A DNA stretch of 64,000 nucleotides, taken from positions 434,001 through 498,000 of the forward strand of contig NZ_JANHDN010000001.1 of the NCBI RefSeq assembly GCF_024494565.1, written 5' to 3'. This DNA comes from Halorubrum rutilum (GTDB taxonomy: Archaea > Halobacteriota > Halobacteria > Halobacteriales > Haloferacaceae). Below are positions 49,787 to 59,138 of this stretch, piece after piece. The notes below the pieces were generated by a model that was given only the letters and a program-made list of their open reading frames with translations, ran no database searches and was not told where the DNA came from. Positions within the stretch are counted from its first letter, which is position 1; every line of letters starts with the position of its first letter. Made by a program: the position numbers and the translations under genes.

Positions 49787-50005
49787 TCACCCGGCGGCGT
49801 CTCCTTGAGCTCGTGTGGTTACGGTAACGAGGAGGAGAACTGACGCCGATGTCAACATTGCAGCCGATCCGGCCATCACGACCGCGGTTTCGTCCCGGAC
49901 GAGACCCAATATAACTGTGAGGGCACCGCCGAAGGCGGTTAGCACGCCGCCTACTGCCCACAGATCGTTCGTGTCCAATTTATCCGAGAGGATGGATGCG
50001 GGCAT
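49787..50005 (-). CDS. Small two-helix membrane protein
   Basis: This 72-residue protein starts MPASILSDKLDTNDLWAVGG and contains two hydrophobic helices (about 16-37 and 42-62) with a short charged loop. A TATA-like GACTAATCA (about 50027-50035) is centred 27 bases before the ATG, supporting expression. No family recognised. Confidence 0.6.
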   Translation of the reverse strand: MPASILSDKLDTNDLWAVGGVLTAFGGALTVILGLVRDETAVVMAGSAAMLTSASVLLLVTVTTRAQGDAAG

Positions 50006-50185
50006 ACCGGAACTACTCCCCGGACGTGATTAGTCCCTCTGCTCGGGGAGTCGGATACTGACGCTCCCTCCCTGAGTCGCGCGTTCGAGGTACTCGACGT
50101 TTACGACCACTGACCGATCGGTGGCAACGCACGGCGCTCATCTACACGTGAGACGAGCAATCAAGCGCTCGGGCGCCGGCAGCGG

Positions 50186-51163
50186 TCAGTCCGCTGCGAC
50201 GGGGCCGCTCGTGGCCCGGTCGTCGCTCCACGTGAAGTAGCTCGCGAGCGCGGGACCGCTGACGTTGTGCCAGACGCTGAACAGCGCCGGAATGAGGGCG
50301 GCCGCCGGGTCAAACAGCGACGCCGCGAGCGCCACCGCAAGCCCACTGTTCTGGAGACCGACCTCGAACGTGGTCGTCCGCACCCGGTCCGTGGTCATGC
50401 CGAACGCACGGCCGACGCCGTACCCCGCGCCGAGGCCGATGCCGTTGTGGAGAACGACTGCGGCCAGCACGAGCGCGCCCGCCGTGAGGATGTTGTCGAC
50501 GTTCGCCCCGACGACGCCCGCGACGATGGCGACGATGGCGGCAACGCTGATCACGGGGAAGACGTCGACGCCGATCTCTGCGGCCGTCGGCGAGTAGCGG
50601 TCGAGGGCGTACCGAACTCCAAAGCCGAACACGACCGGAATGATGACGATCTGGACGATGCTCGTGAACATCTCCATGAACGTCACGTCGATGGCCTCCC
50701 CGAGGATGAACAGCGTCCACGCGGGCATCACGATGGGGGCCGCGAGCGTCGTCACCGTCGTGATCGCGACGGAGAGGGCGACATCGCCGCGGCCGAGGTA
50801 CGTCATCACGTTCGACGCCGTCCCGCCGGGCGCGGCGCCGACGAGAATCAGTCCGACGCCGACAGCCTCGGGCAGGTCGAAGAGAAGGTAGAGCGCGTAC
50901 GCCGCTAGCGGCATCGCGAGCCACTGCGTGATCGCACCGATGCCGACATCGACGGGCCGTTCGACGAGCCGCTGGAAGTCTGCGGGCTGGAGGGTCAGCC
51001 CCATCCCGAGCATGATGATCCCGAGCAGGGGGTTGACGTAGTCGAGCACCGGAACGAACGTCGTCGGGGAGACGAGTGCCAGACCCGCCGCCGCGATCAC
51101 CCAGACGACGAAGTACTTGCTCGCGATCCGTGCCGCCCGCGAAATTCCATCAGCAACGCCCAT
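50186..51163 (-). CDS. Bile acid:sodium symporter (BASS) family transporter
   Basis: This 325-residue protein has nine to ten membrane helices and the BASS signatures NPLLGIIMLGMGLTL, LVGAAPGGTASNVMTYLGRG and FEVGLQNSGLAVALAASLF. Members couple sodium to uptake of organic acids such as pyruvate, bile acids or pantothenate. High external sodium makes this suitable for a halophile. It stands alone on the minus strand, divergent from the FAD monooxygenase. Substrate unknown; nearby hydrolases suggest an organic acid. Confidence 0.9.
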   Translation of the reverse strand: MGVADGISRAARIASKYFVVWVIAAAGLALVSPTTFVPVLDYVNPLLGIIMLGMGLTLQPADFQRLVERPVDVGIGAITQWLAMPLAAYALYLLFDLPEAVGVGLILVGAAPGGTASNVMTYLGRGDVALSVAITTVTTLAAPIVMPAWTLFILGEAIDVTFMEMFTSIVQIVIIPVVFGFGVRYALDRYSPTAAEIGVDVFPVISVAAIVAIVAGVVGANVDNILTAGALVLAAVVLHNGIGLGAGYGVGRAFGMTTDRVRTTTFEVGLQNSGLAVALAASLFDPAAALIPALFSVWHNVSGPALASYFTWSDDRATSGPVAAD

Positions 51164-51436
51164 ACGGATATCGCGCTAGCTCGTGAAGAGAAAAGCTTCG
51201 TTTCCTGGCAGTATTGCGGGGCAGCTCTCGGTCAACGCGATCGCCGACCGCACCGGCGACGCCGAGCCGCGTCTCGCCGGTCGGACACCGAGGGCGGTCG
51301 CCAGCAACGCGTTCGGGCGCTCGGTCCCCCCTGCGGCTGCTGACGACATCTCTCGATCGTTCCGTGCTCGCCGCAGAGAGTCGCGCCACGTCGGCGGATC
51401 CGCAGGCTTTCACCCGTCACGCGGGAATGGATCCGT

Positions 51437-52579
51437 ATGTCCACGGAACAGTCGCGTCAGTCCGTTTCCGGGCTTGATGTTCTCATTTCTGGCGGGTCGA
51501 TGGGCGGACTCTTTACCGGTCTCGCACTCGCACGGGCGGGTCACCGTCCAACGATCTACGAGCGATCAGCGGGAGCGTTAGAGAGCCGCGGCGGCGGGAT
51601 CGTCGCCCAACAGAACATCCGACGGTTTCTCAGCGAGCACGGTATCGTTGACCCGGAGGCGATTACGACGCGGTCTCACGAACGCCGGTTTCTCGCGGAG
51701 AACGGTGATGTCAAACGCGCCGTGTCCGAGACGATGGTGTTCACCTCGTGGGACGCGCTCTACCGACGGCTCCGTGACGCCTTCCCCGACGAGCGGTACC
51801 GCACAGGAACCGCAGTCACGGCCGTGACGCCCGAGACGGCCACCGTGACGATCGGCGACGGCACGGAACGGACGGCCGATGTGGTCGTCGCTGCCGAGGG
51901 CGGCCAGTCGACGACGCGCGCTCGGCTTCACCCCAACGTGGAACCAGAGTTCGCGTCGTACGTCGCGTGGCGTGGCGTCGTCGACGAAGCGGCGCTCCCG
52001 GCTGCGTGCGGTGAGGCCTTCGACGGGACCTTCACGTTTTACCAAGGAACCGACCAGCTCGTTCTCGCGTACTTCATCCCCGGCCCGGACGGTGAGACCG
52101 AGCCGGGGTCGCGTCGACTCAACTGGGTGTGGTACGACACGCTCGACGGGCGGGATCGGGGTGCGATATTTACGGACACGAGCGGTACCGAACGCCGGTT
52201 CTCTGTCTCACCGGGTCGATTGCGCGATCCGGTTCGTCACCGACAGCGTGAGCGCGCGGCGACACTTCCGCCAGCATTCGAGACGCTCGTCAGCGCGACC
52301 CCGGACCTCTTCGTCCAGGCGATTTACGACCTAACGGTGCCGGCGATGGTCGCGGATCGGGCGTGTCTGCTCGGTGACGCCGCGTTCGTTGCCCGCCCGC
52401 ACACGGCAGCCGGGACGGCGAAGGCGGCTGGCGATGCGACCGCGCTGGCCGACGCTCTTGCGTCCCGCGGATCGGTCGCCGACGCGCTCACCGCGTGGAG
52501 TAAAACACGCACCGAGCACGGCGCCTCCCTCGTCGCCCGTGGGAAACAGATGGGTGACGTGCGACTGAATTTGGCCTGA
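51437..52579 (+). CDS. FAD-dependent aromatic-ring monooxygenase-like protein
   Basis: This 380-residue flavoprotein has the N-terminal dinucleotide fold ISGGSMGGLFTGLALARAG, an internal VVVAAEGGQSTTRARL matching the DG-type motif, and LLGDAAFVARPHTAAGTAKA, the FAD ribityl GD motif. It resembles 2,6-dihydroxypyridine 3-monooxygenase-type hydroxylases. A 30-residue loop is rich in Arg/Glu. The start ATG 51437 gives MSTEQSRQSVSGLDVLISGG. No clear TATA box was seen. It is likely a single-gene unit; substrate unknown. Confidence 0.85.
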   Translation: MSTEQSRQSVSGLDVLISGGSMGGLFTGLALARAGHRPTIYERSAGALESRGGGIVAQQNIRRFLSEHGIVDPEAITTRSHERRFLAENGDVKRAVSETMVFTSWDALYRRLRDAFPDERYRTGTAVTAVTPETATVTIGDGTERTADVVVAAEGGQSTTRARLHPNVEPEFASYVAWRGVVDEAALPAACGEAFDGTFTFYQGTDQLVLAYFIPGPDGETEPGSRRLNWVWYDTLDGRDRGAIFTDTSGTERRFSVSPGRLRDPVRHRQRERAATLPPAFETLVSATPDLFVQAIYDLTVPAMVADRACLLGDAAFVARPHTAAGTAKAAGDATALADALASRGSVADALTAWSKTRTEHGASLVARGKQMGDVRLNLA

Positions 52580-52629
52580 CCGGGGGCCGGCCATAGCGTT
52601 TTGTGTGCCGCCCGTGAGGTGAGACACGT

Positions 52630-53307
52630 ATGCCCGAAGAAACGATCCACGAGTCGAAGGGGTCTCGGAGTCGACAGGCGCTGGCTACCTACTTCCGCCG
52701 CATCGCGCGGGCGCTGGGTCGCGGGGAGCCGGTCCCGGTCGACGACGCCGGGACGGTGACGGTCGACCCCGCCGCCGAGTCCGAGGTCGAGGTCGAACTG
52801 GAACGCGAGGACGGCACCGTCCACTTCGAGGTGGAGGTCGAGTTCGACGAGGCGGAGGGCGCGGTCGACGCCGACGCCGCCGCGAGCAAGGCGACCTTCG
52901 AGCTGTACGCCGACAACGCCGGCCAGTGGCGCTGGCGGCTCGTCCACGACAACGGGAACATCATCGCCGACGGCGGCGAGGGGTACGCGGACAAGCGCGA
53001 CGCGCGGTCGGGGATCGAGAGCGTCCAGCGGAACGCGCCGGGCGCGCACGTGGTCGACGAGAGCCGCGACGAGGAGCCGCCCGAGGAGGGCGGGAGCAGC
53101 GCGACGTTCGAGCTGTTCCGGGACAAGGCCGACGAGCACCGCTGGCGGCTCCGCCACGAGAACGGCAACGTCATCGCCGACGGCGGACAGGGGTACGCCT
53201 CGAAACAGAAGGCGAAGCAGGGGCTCAACAGCGTGAAGTCGAACGCGCCGGGCGCGGCCGTCGACGAGCTCGACGGCGACGGGCCGGGCGAGGACGACGA
53301 GGAGTGA
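52630..53307 (+). CDS. Amphi-Trp domain plus two YegP (DUF1508) repeats
   Basis: This 225-residue acidic protein begins with an amphi-Trp-type domain (about 10-75, with SRQALATYFRRIARALGRGE and alternating charged/hydrophobic VEVELEREDGTVHFEVEVEF). Two YegP/DUF1508 modules follow, ATFELYADNAGQWRWRLVHD and ATFELFRDKADEHRWRLRHE, each ending in an IADGG-xGYA turn and NAPGA. YegP domains are small beta-rich modules of unknown function, repeated in HVO_2922-like proteins. The two repeats are close copies, indicating internal duplication. Confidence 0.82.
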   Translation: MPEETIHESKGSRSRQALATYFRRIARALGRGEPVPVDDAGTVTVDPAAESEVEVELEREDGTVHFEVEVEFDEAEGAVDADAAASKATFELYADNAGQWRWRLVHDNGNIIADGGEGYADKRDARSGIESVQRNAPGAHVVDESRDEEPPEEGGSSATFELFRDKADEHRWRLRHENGNVIADGGQGYASKQKAKQGLNSVKSNAPGAAVDELDGDGPGEDDEE

Positions 53308-53314
53308 GCCGGTC

Positions 53315-53851
53315 GTGGTCCCCGACGACTCCTCCACCGACGACGCGGGAGCGGAGCCCCTCGCCGGCGGCGACGCGGACACCGCCGCCGACCGGGGCAC
53401 ACGCTCAGACACCGCCGCCGGCGGCAACGCGAGGTCGGACCCTCCCGCCGACCGGGACGCCCCGAACGACGACTCGGACGGGCTCCTCTCGCCCGGCGAC
53501 GACGCGCCCGCGGACCTGAGCGATATCGTCCTCTACGGGCTGGCGGGCGGGGTCGCCGGCTCGGTGCTGTCGTTCGTCCCCTTCGCCACCGTGCTCGGCG
53601 GCGCGCTCGCCGGCTACCTCTGCGGCGGCACGTCGGGCGACGCGCTCAAGACGGGCGCGGTCGCCGGCGCCGTGATGACGCTCCCGTTCCTCGCGGTCGT
53701 CGCCTTCGTCCTCTTCCTGTTCGGGTTCGCCGGGGCACCGGCGGAGTTCGGGGTGCTCGCGCTGCTCGTCGTCGGACTCGGCGCCGCCTACACCCTCGGC
53801 TCGGGCGTGATCGGCGGCTACCTCGGTCATTACCTCCGCGGGGAGCTGTAG
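53315..53851 (+). CDS. DUF5518-like membrane protein
   Basis: This 178-residue protein has a long disordered, acidic N-terminal region (about 65 residues, rich in D, A, G and T) followed by three hydrophobic segments with small residues, including VLYGLAGGVAGSVLSFVPFA and GGALAGYLCGGTSGDALKTG, typical of haloarchaeal DUF5518 glycine-zipper membrane proteins. The start is GTG 53315, 7 bases after the amphi-Trp gene, so they may share a transcript. Function unknown. Confidence 0.72.
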   Translation: MVPDDSSTDDAGAEPLAGGDADTAADRGTRSDTAAGGNARSDPPADRDAPNDDSDGLLSPGDDAPADLSDIVLYGLAGGVAGSVLSFVPFATVLGGALAGYLCGGTSGDALKTGAVAGAVMTLPFLAVVAFVLFLFGFAGAPAEFGVLALLVVGLGAAYTLGSGVIGGYLGHYLRGEL

Positions 53852-53905
53852 CGCGGCCGCGGACCGCACCGCTTATTCGACGCCCGTCGCTACCTCGGGT
53901 CGGAC

Positions 53906-55165
53906 ATGGACGCGCTCGACGCCAAGTACCCGTTCTTCGCGGCCGCCCGCGAGGCCGTCGCCGACGCCGCGGTGTCGCTCCCGGAGCTCGTCGCGGCCGA
54001 CGCGCCGGCCGTCGAGCGGGGCCGCGAGCGCGTCGAGCGCGCCCTCATGGACGGGACGGTCGAGTCCGAGAGCGGCGAGTTCCCCGGGGAGTCGGACTAC
54101 GACGTGCAGGCGGAGCTGCTGTCGTACCCGATCGCGCGGATCCTCGTCTCGCTGCTCGACTCCGAGCCCGCCATCGAGAAGTACGCCGCCGCGGAGGCCG
54201 CGACCGCCGTCGACCGGATCCGCGGCGACCTCGCGACCGACGACGAGCTGCGGTCGGTGCCGACGCCGACCGTCGCTCTCGACGACGTGCTCGCCGAGTT
54301 CGACCTCGCCGACGCCGTCCGCCCGGAGTCGTCCCGATCGGCGTCGGCCCCCGACGCCGGCGCCCCCGGCCGCGACCCCGCGCACTACCGGATCGACGTC
54401 GGCCCGTACCTCCGGCTCACGTCGCCGTCGTGGGGGGAGTCGTGGCGGCTCGTCAACCGCGCGCTCGCCGACGGGGCGGTGCGGGTCTCCCGCGGGGAGC
54501 TGCTGGACGCGCTGGAGGCCGCGGTCGAGGAGCGGGTGCGCGAGGGGCTCCCGTTCGAGCTGGCGGCCGGCGAGGGGATCGCCGCGGAGTTGGAGGAGGG
54601 CGTCGCCGACCTCAAGCGCCTGCTCTCCGAGCGGAGCTACGCGGGGCCGATAGACGTCGTCGCCCCCGAGCTGTTCCCGCCCTGCATGACGAACCTGATC
54701 GAGAAGGCCGAGCGCGGCGCGGACCTCTCGCCGCCGGAGTCGTTCGCGCTGATGGCGTTCCTCGTCGGGATCGGGATGACGCCCGACGAGGTGGTGGCGT
54801 TCTGCGCCGACACGAGCCTCGACGCGGAGGGAATCCGCTACCAGACGGAGTATTTGAAGGACGACCGCGGGACGCAGTACCCGCCGCCGACCTGCGAGAC
54901 GCTGGCGAACTACGGGATCTGCCACAACGAGGAGGACCACATGCAGGTCGCCGCCGACCCGCTCGCGTACTACGAGAAGCGGGTCGCGGCCGCCGACGAG
55001 GTCGCCGACTGGCGGGACCGCGAGGACGGCGACGGGGAGAGAGACGGCGACGAGAAGGAAGGGGACGAGAGGGAAGGGCACGAGTCCGCGGAGGCGGGCG
55101 GAACCCCTGAGTCAGGGGGGGCCGCGGAGTCGAGCGGGACCGCGACCACGGACGGAGCGGAGTGA
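53906..55165 (+). CDS. priL: DNA primase large subunit PriL
   Basis: This 419-residue protein is the Fe-S-containing regulatory subunit of the archaeal primase, partnering PriS. The C-terminal iron-sulfur domain shows the expected cysteines in FPPCMTNLIEKAERG, VVAFCADTS and PPTCETLANYGICHNEED. The N-terminal half is helical. The last 55 residues are a low-complexity Asp/Glu/Gly/Ser tail, long for the family. A TATA-like CTTATTC (53872-53878) lies about 30 bases upstream. It is core replication machinery and shows that the accessory region has ended. Confidence 0.93.
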   Translation: MDALDAKYPFFAAAREAVADAAVSLPELVAADAPAVERGRERVERALMDGTVESESGEFPGESDYDVQAELLSYPIARILVSLLDSEPAIEKYAAAEAATAVDRIRGDLATDDELRSVPTPTVALDDVLAEFDLADAVRPESSRSASAPDAGAPGRDPAHYRIDVGPYLRLTSPSWGESWRLVNRALADGAVRVSRGELLDALEAAVEERVREGLPFELAAGEGIAAELEEGVADLKRLLSERSYAGPIDVVAPELFPPCMTNLIEKAERGADLSPPESFALMAFLVGIGMTPDEVVAFCADTSLDAEGIRYQTEYLKDDRGTQYPPPTCETLANYGICHNEEDHMQVAADPLAYYEKRVAAADEVADWRDREDGDGERDGDEKEGDEREGHESAEAGGTPESGGAAESSGTATTDGAE

Positions 55166-55178
55166 CCGAGCCGCCGGC

Positions 55179-55394
55179 TCACTCCCCGTCGTTCGCGCGG
55201 ATGAGGTACGCGCCGACGAGCGCCATCAGGAGGACGAACCCGGCCAGCAGCCCGACGAGCGCGATCGCGCCGGACTCCGGAAGCTCGGACGACCCGCCGA
55301 AGGTGACCCCGATCCCGACCAGCCCGACGACGAAAACGGCGGCCGCCAGCAGCGAGACCGCGATCTGCCGACGGAGCTCCGCGTCGATTTCCAT
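55179..55394 (-). CDS. Small two-helix membrane protein
   Basis: This 71-residue protein begins MEIDAELRRQIAVSLLAAAV and has two membrane helices (about 10-31 and 43-66) with a short outward loop and charged ends. It resembles small conserved haloarchaeal membrane proteins often encoded beside priL. It converges on priL with a 13-base gap. Function unknown. Confidence 0.7.
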   Translation of the reverse strand: MEIDAELRRQIAVSLLAAAVFVVGLVGIGVTFGGSSELPESGAIALVGLLAGFVLLMALVGAYLIRANDGE

Positions 55395-55565
55395 GCCCGC
55401 GGTTTTCCGTCGCCGCTAAAAAAGGACTTCGATGAGGGCGGCCGGGTCGGAGTCGCTCCGGCGACCGATCCCCAGAGATTCGTCGTTCGGCCCCGCTCGG
55501 CGGCGAATTTAACCGTTCGCGGGACCTATCTCGGCGCGAAGCGAGGGCCGCCCTCGCGGTCACCC

Positions 55566-56252
55566 ATGACGCACCTCAGAAACCCACCCGCGTCAACGGC
55601 CACCGACTCGGGCGTCGATATCGAAAGCGGTGCCGAGAGCCGTGCCGACTCCGAGACCGAGCGCGACGCCGAGACCCACGCCGAGAGCGACGTGGACGAG
55701 CGATCGGCCCGCGCCGCCGCGGAGGAGATGACGGTGCGGCCGCTCCGCGACCGCCGGTACGTCGTCGAGACGGACGGCGGCACCTACGTCGCCGCGCTCG
55801 ACGCCGGCACCTGCACCTGCCCCGATCACGCCATCCGCGGCCTCCGGTGTAAACACCTCCGGCGCGTCGCGATGGAGGTGACCGCCGGGTCGGTCCCGGC
55901 TCCGGACGAGCGCGTCGGCGCCTGCGCGGTCTGCGGCGCGGAGACGTTCGTCCCGCTCGACGACCCGGGGTCCCACCTCTGTGACCGGCACGCGTTCGAG
56001 CCGGGCGAGGTCGTCCGCGACCGCGAGAGCGACGAGCGGCTCGTCGTCGTCGCGGTCACGACCGAGCGGGCCGACGCCTACCGGACCGAGGAGGACCGGG
56101 CCGTCGACGAGTACGCCACGAACGCCGCCTACGGCGCGCACGAGCCCGTCGTCGAGGCCGTGTACGCCGACGCGGTCCGTCCGGGGCGGGGCGTGGCCGA
56201 CTGCGAGCGGTACGCCTTCCCGGCCTCGCGGCTCACCCGGCGAGGTGACTGA
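55566..56252 (+). CDS. SWIM zinc-finger domain protein
   Basis: This 228-residue protein has an acidic disordered N-terminus (about 50 residues), a SWIM zinc finger (CTCPDHAIRGLRCKH, pattern CxCx9CxH), and a second pair of cysteines in CAVCGAETFVPL plus LCDRH. SWIM modules bind DNA or proteins. Many haloarchaea have this type of small SWIM protein; partners unknown. The 3' end overlaps the convergent zinc-finger microprotein by 20 bases. Confidence 0.82.
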   Translation: MTHLRNPPASTATDSGVDIESGAESRADSETERDAETHAESDVDERSARAAAEEMTVRPLRDRRYVVETDGGTYVAALDAGTCTCPDHAIRGLRCKHLRRVAMEVTAGSVPAPDERVGACAVCGAETFVPLDDPGSHLCDRHAFEPGEVVRDRESDERLVVVAVTTERADAYRTEEDRAVDEYATNAAYGAHEPVVEAVYADAVRPGRGVADCERYAFPASRLTRRGD

Positions 56253-56424
56253 TGTCGCGCCGCAGCGTGTACCCCTTCGGGACGCCGACGGCGCCGAGAC
56301 ACGCCTCGCACAGCACCCGCTCGTAGTCGCGGTTCGTCTCCTTTTCGAGCAGCGAGGCGTCTCCGATGGGGAGCACCGACTCGCAGCGGTCGCACTCGAC
56401 CTTGTCGCCGTCGACGATTCGCAT
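56233..56424 (-). CDS. Small zinc-finger protein (two CxxC knuckles)
   Basis: This 63-residue protein begins MRIVDGDKVECDRCESVLPI and has two zinc knuckles, CDRC and CEAC, spaced about 30 residues. It is of the small CxxC zinc-finger type frequent in haloarchaea. A TATA-like GGCTTAAGTT (56447-56456, minus strand) is centred about 27 bases upstream of the ATG at 56424, so I reject the much longer in-frame extension. Confidence 0.72.
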   Translation of the reverse strand: MRIVDGDKVECDRCESVLPIGDASLLEKETNRDYERVLCEACLGAVGVPKGYTLRRDISHLAG

Positions 56425-56568
56425 GCCGACACCGGGGAGGCCGCGGAACTTAAGCCTCCGTTTCGCGGTCATTCGGGCCGATCGTCGCTCGGGACCGTCG
56501 CGCGGACCCGTTCGCGTCGTCGCGCGGAAGCCGCGGATATTAACGGCTGCGGCCGGTAACGCCCCGAC

Positions 56569-57153
56569 GTGACGGCCGACATGTACGTGGACCGGCCGCG
56601 GGTGCTGCTCGTCGACGACGAGAAGGAGGTCGCCGACGCGTACGCCCTCCGGATAGAGGCGGTCGCGGACGTGACGGTGACGTACAGCGGCGCCGAGGCG
56701 CTGTCGGCGGTCGACGAGTCCGAACCGCCGGACGTCGTCCTGTTGGACCGCCACATGCCGGACCGGTCGGGCGACGAGGTCCTCGAGGAGCTGCGGGAGT
56801 ACGACATGCGCACTCGGATCGTCATGGTGACCGCCATCGATCCGGGGTTGGAGCTCCTCGAACTCCCGTTCGACGACTACCTCTGTAAGCCGGTCGACCG
56901 CGAGGACGTCAGGGCCGTCGTCGACCAGCAGTGCCGGGTGCTCGCGTACGAGCTCCTGGGTCGGTACTTCGGGATCGAATCGAAGCGGGCGGTCATCGCG
57001 GCGGAGCTGCCGCCGGAGCGGCTCGAAGAGCACGAGCGGTTCGCCGCGCTCGACGAGCGGGCCACCGAGTTGCGCGAACGGATCTGCCGGCTCCTCCCGG
57101 ACGCCGACGAGCTGTTGACCGCGTTCTCCGGCATCGAGCGGGAGGCCTACTAG
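56569..57153 (+). CDS. HalX-domain response regulator
   Basis: This 194-residue regulator has an N-terminal receiver with acidic pair in LLVDDEKEV, phosphoacceptor Asp60 (VVLLDRHMPD) and Lys107 (YLCKPVD). The C-terminal HalX domain (about 120-190) is a haloarchaeal helical module with no known DNA-binding motif. A TATA-like ATATTAAC (56537-56544) is centred 27 bases before the GTG at 56569, so I use GTG instead of the ATG 12 bases downstream. It is convergent with a histidine kinase gene at 57193, the obvious partner. Confidence 0.9.
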   Translation: MTADMYVDRPRVLLVDDEKEVADAYALRIEAVADVTVTYSGAEALSAVDESEPPDVVLLDRHMPDRSGDEVLEELREYDMRTRIVMVTAIDPGLELLELPFDDYLCKPVDREDVRAVVDQQCRVLAYELLGRYFGIESKRAVIAAELPPERLEEHERFAALDERATELRERICRLLPDADELLTAFSGIEREAY

Positions 57154-57192
57154 CTGGATAGCCGGATGCGCCCCGGGGGCCCGGCGTCCGGA

Positions 57193-58161
57193 TCAGAGGC
57201 CGATCTCGAACCGAGCGCCGCCGCCGTCGGCCGTCGCGAGCGTCACGTCCCAGCCGTGCGCGTCGGCGATCCGCTCGACGATCGCGAGCCCGAGTCCGGT
57301 CCCGTCGGGGCGCGTGGAGTAGCCCGGATCGAAGACGAGACCGCGCTTCGCCGGCGGGACGCCCGGTCCGTCGTCGGCGACGTAGAACCCGCGTTCGAAC
57401 GGTCGAACGGCGACGACCGTCTTCTCCCCGTCGTCGGGGGCGCCGTGCTCGACGCTGTTTCGGAACAGGTTCTCGAACAGCCGCCGGAGCCGATCGGGAT
57501 CCGCGGTGACGGTGGGGAGCGACTCCGAGACCGCGAGCTCGGCCCGGTCGGCGTCGATCGACCGCCAGGCGTCCCTCGCGGCGGCTTCGACCGCCACCGC
57601 CTCTGACGGCCGAGCGACGGGGTCGTCGCGCGTCAGCGTCAGCACGTCGCGAACGATCCGCTCCATCCGGTCGTGCGCGGCCGCGACGGAGTCGAAGTGC
57701 TCGGGATCGCCGGTCTCTCGGGCCGCTCGGAGGTGCGCCTTCGCGACGTCCAGCGGGTTCCGCAGGTCGTGACTGAGCACGCTGCTGACCTGATCGACGC
57801 CCGGCGCGTCCCGTTCGTCGGGGTACTCGCCGAGGTCGGAGAACGTGAGGAACCCGGTGTCCCCGTCCGACGGGATCACGCGGGCGAGGAACGGGCCGCG
57901 GGTCTCGGAGCCGCCGAGGCGGACCCCGATCCGGTCGCCCCGGACGACGTGTGCCACCGGGTCCCGGTCGCCGGTCGTCTCGCACTCGCCGAACCGATCG
58001 AATATCGTCGAGACGCGCAGTTCGGGCGACGGCTCGTCGAACCGCCGTCGGAACGCGTCGTTCGCGGCCGTCACCCGAGCGTCGTCGCCCTCGACCGCGT
58101 ACGCGACCGCGGGGTCCGGGAGCTCGGTCAGCGGGATCGCCGCGCGACGGTCGTCGCTCAT
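57193..58161 (-). CDS. Sensor histidine kinase (PAS-HisKA-HATPase)
   Basis: This 322-residue soluble kinase has an N-terminal PAS-like sensor domain (about 10-110, with TAANDAFRRRFDEPS), the phosphorylated His131 in SVLSHDLRNPLDVAKA, an N-box LFENLFRNSVEHG, G1 VADDGPGVP and G2 DGTGLGLAIV. There is no membrane segment. It is convergent with the HalX response regulator 40 bases away and probably phosphorylates it. Its domain order differs from the kinase at 5.8 kb, which has a receiver-like instead of a PAS domain. Confidence 0.9.
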   Translation of the reverse strand: MSDDRRAAIPLTELPDPAVAYAVEGDDARVTAANDAFRRRFDEPSPELRVSTIFDRFGECETTGDRDPVAHVVRGDRIGVRLGGSETRGPFLARVIPSDGDTGFLTFSDLGEYPDERDAPGVDQVSSVLSHDLRNPLDVAKAHLRAARETGDPEHFDSVAAAHDRMERIVRDVLTLTRDDPVARPSEAVAVEAAARDAWRSIDADRAELAVSESLPTVTADPDRLRRLFENLFRNSVEHGAPDDGEKTVVAVRPFERGFYVADDGPGVPPAKRGLVFDPGYSTRPDGTGLGLAIVERIADAHGWDVTLATADGGGARFEIGL

Positions 58162-58318
58162 CGGTCGGGTGCCTCTCGGAGCCGTCCGAGCGGCTCGGTC
58201 TCCGGGGTTCGCGGCGACGGTCGCCGGGCCCGATACATATCGTCGCCATGTCCCGGGCGCGTGTTTAACGCTGTGCTTCGGTTCTGGCTCGGAAACACCG
58301 CGTCGCGGACGGGGCCCG

Positions 58319-58513
58319 CTACGCGTTCCGGGCCGCCAGTTTCAGTATCTGGGGCGTGACGAGGAGGTCGGCGGCTCCGACGGCCAGCATCGCCAGTCGA
58401 AGCGTTCGGTCCTCGACGACGAGGAAGGCGATGGCCACGATGACGGCGGTGGTGAAAGCGGGCATTCCCCAACGGAAGAGCGGGCTGCGGAACAGGTTCG
58501 CCGATTGCGCCAT
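58319..58513 (-). CDS. Small membrane protein, 64 residues
   Basis: This protein starts MAQSANLFRSPLFRWGMPAF and has two hydrophobic helices (about 17-35 and 39-58). A TATA-like GATATGTG (about 58537-58544) is centred near 28 bases before the ATG, which supports a separate promoter. The frame is open far upstream but only antisense to other genes there. Function unknown. Confidence 0.6.
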   Translation of the reverse strand: MAQSANLFRSPLFRWGMPAFTTAVIVAIAFLVVEDRTLRLAMLAVGAADLLVTPQILKLAARNA

Positions 58514-58634
58514 GTGACGGCGTTCGAACGCGGACACATATCGGTACCGGCGTGTTTCTCGCCCGGAGTCAGTGCCGGTGGGATGGGCGACGCTGTTCCC
58601 GTCCGCGGGCTCGGAGACGGACCTCGCTCGGGCG

Positions 58635-58979
58635 TCAGTCGTCGACGCTGACCGCGGCCTCGATGTCGCCGCCGTCCAGCGACACCGAGAGGTGTCGGGC
58701 GCGGGCGGCGAACTGCTCGCGGTGGTGGCCGTCGTCCGCGAACTGGTACTCGCTCGTGACCAGGCCGGCGTCCCGGAGCTCGTTGAGCCGCCGGTAGGCC
58801 GTGGCGCGAGAGACGTCGGCCGCTCGGGCCACGGCGCGGCCGCCGCGGGGTCGCTCCGAGACGGCCTCGAACACCCGCCGCGTGTACTCGTCGCCGAACA
58901 GGTCGAGGAGCTCTTCCGCCGACAGCTGGCTGGCCGGTTCCTCCGCACGCTCGTGACGCGACTGCTGTCGCACTGCCAT
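58635..58979 (-). CDS. Winged-helix transcriptional regulator (ArsR-like)
   Basis: This 114-residue protein contains a winged HTH from about residue 20 to 90: LSAEELLDLFGDEYTRRVFE, then VARAADVSRATAYRRLNELR as the recognition helix and a wing GLVTSEYQFADDGHH. It is common in haloarchaea; targets unknown. It lies on the minus strand between a small membrane protein and a Bat-type regulator. No metal-binding cysteines are present. Confidence 0.83.
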   Translation of the reverse strand: MAVRQQSRHERAEEPASQLSAEELLDLFGDEYTRRVFEAVSERPRGGRAVARAADVSRATAYRRLNELRDAGLVTSEYQFADDGHHREQFAARARHLSVSLDGGDIEAAVSVDD

Positions 58980-59138
58980 GTGGATCCCACTCGGCGGAAC
59001 CCCCTTGGGAGGGGATGCTCAGTATGCAGAGTCGCACGGCGGACGGGAGTCTAACTATGCAGACTCTCGCCGCCGCGACGCGGCGTCCGCGCGTCGACGC
59101 AGACGCCGCCGCGGGAGGGCGGTCGGGGGCGAGGAGCG

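Noticed and set aside
51183..51581. Open frames on both strands between the BASS transporter and the FAD monooxygenase
   Set aside because: Arg/Ser/Pro-rich shadow composition, overlapping the true monooxygenase start at 51437.
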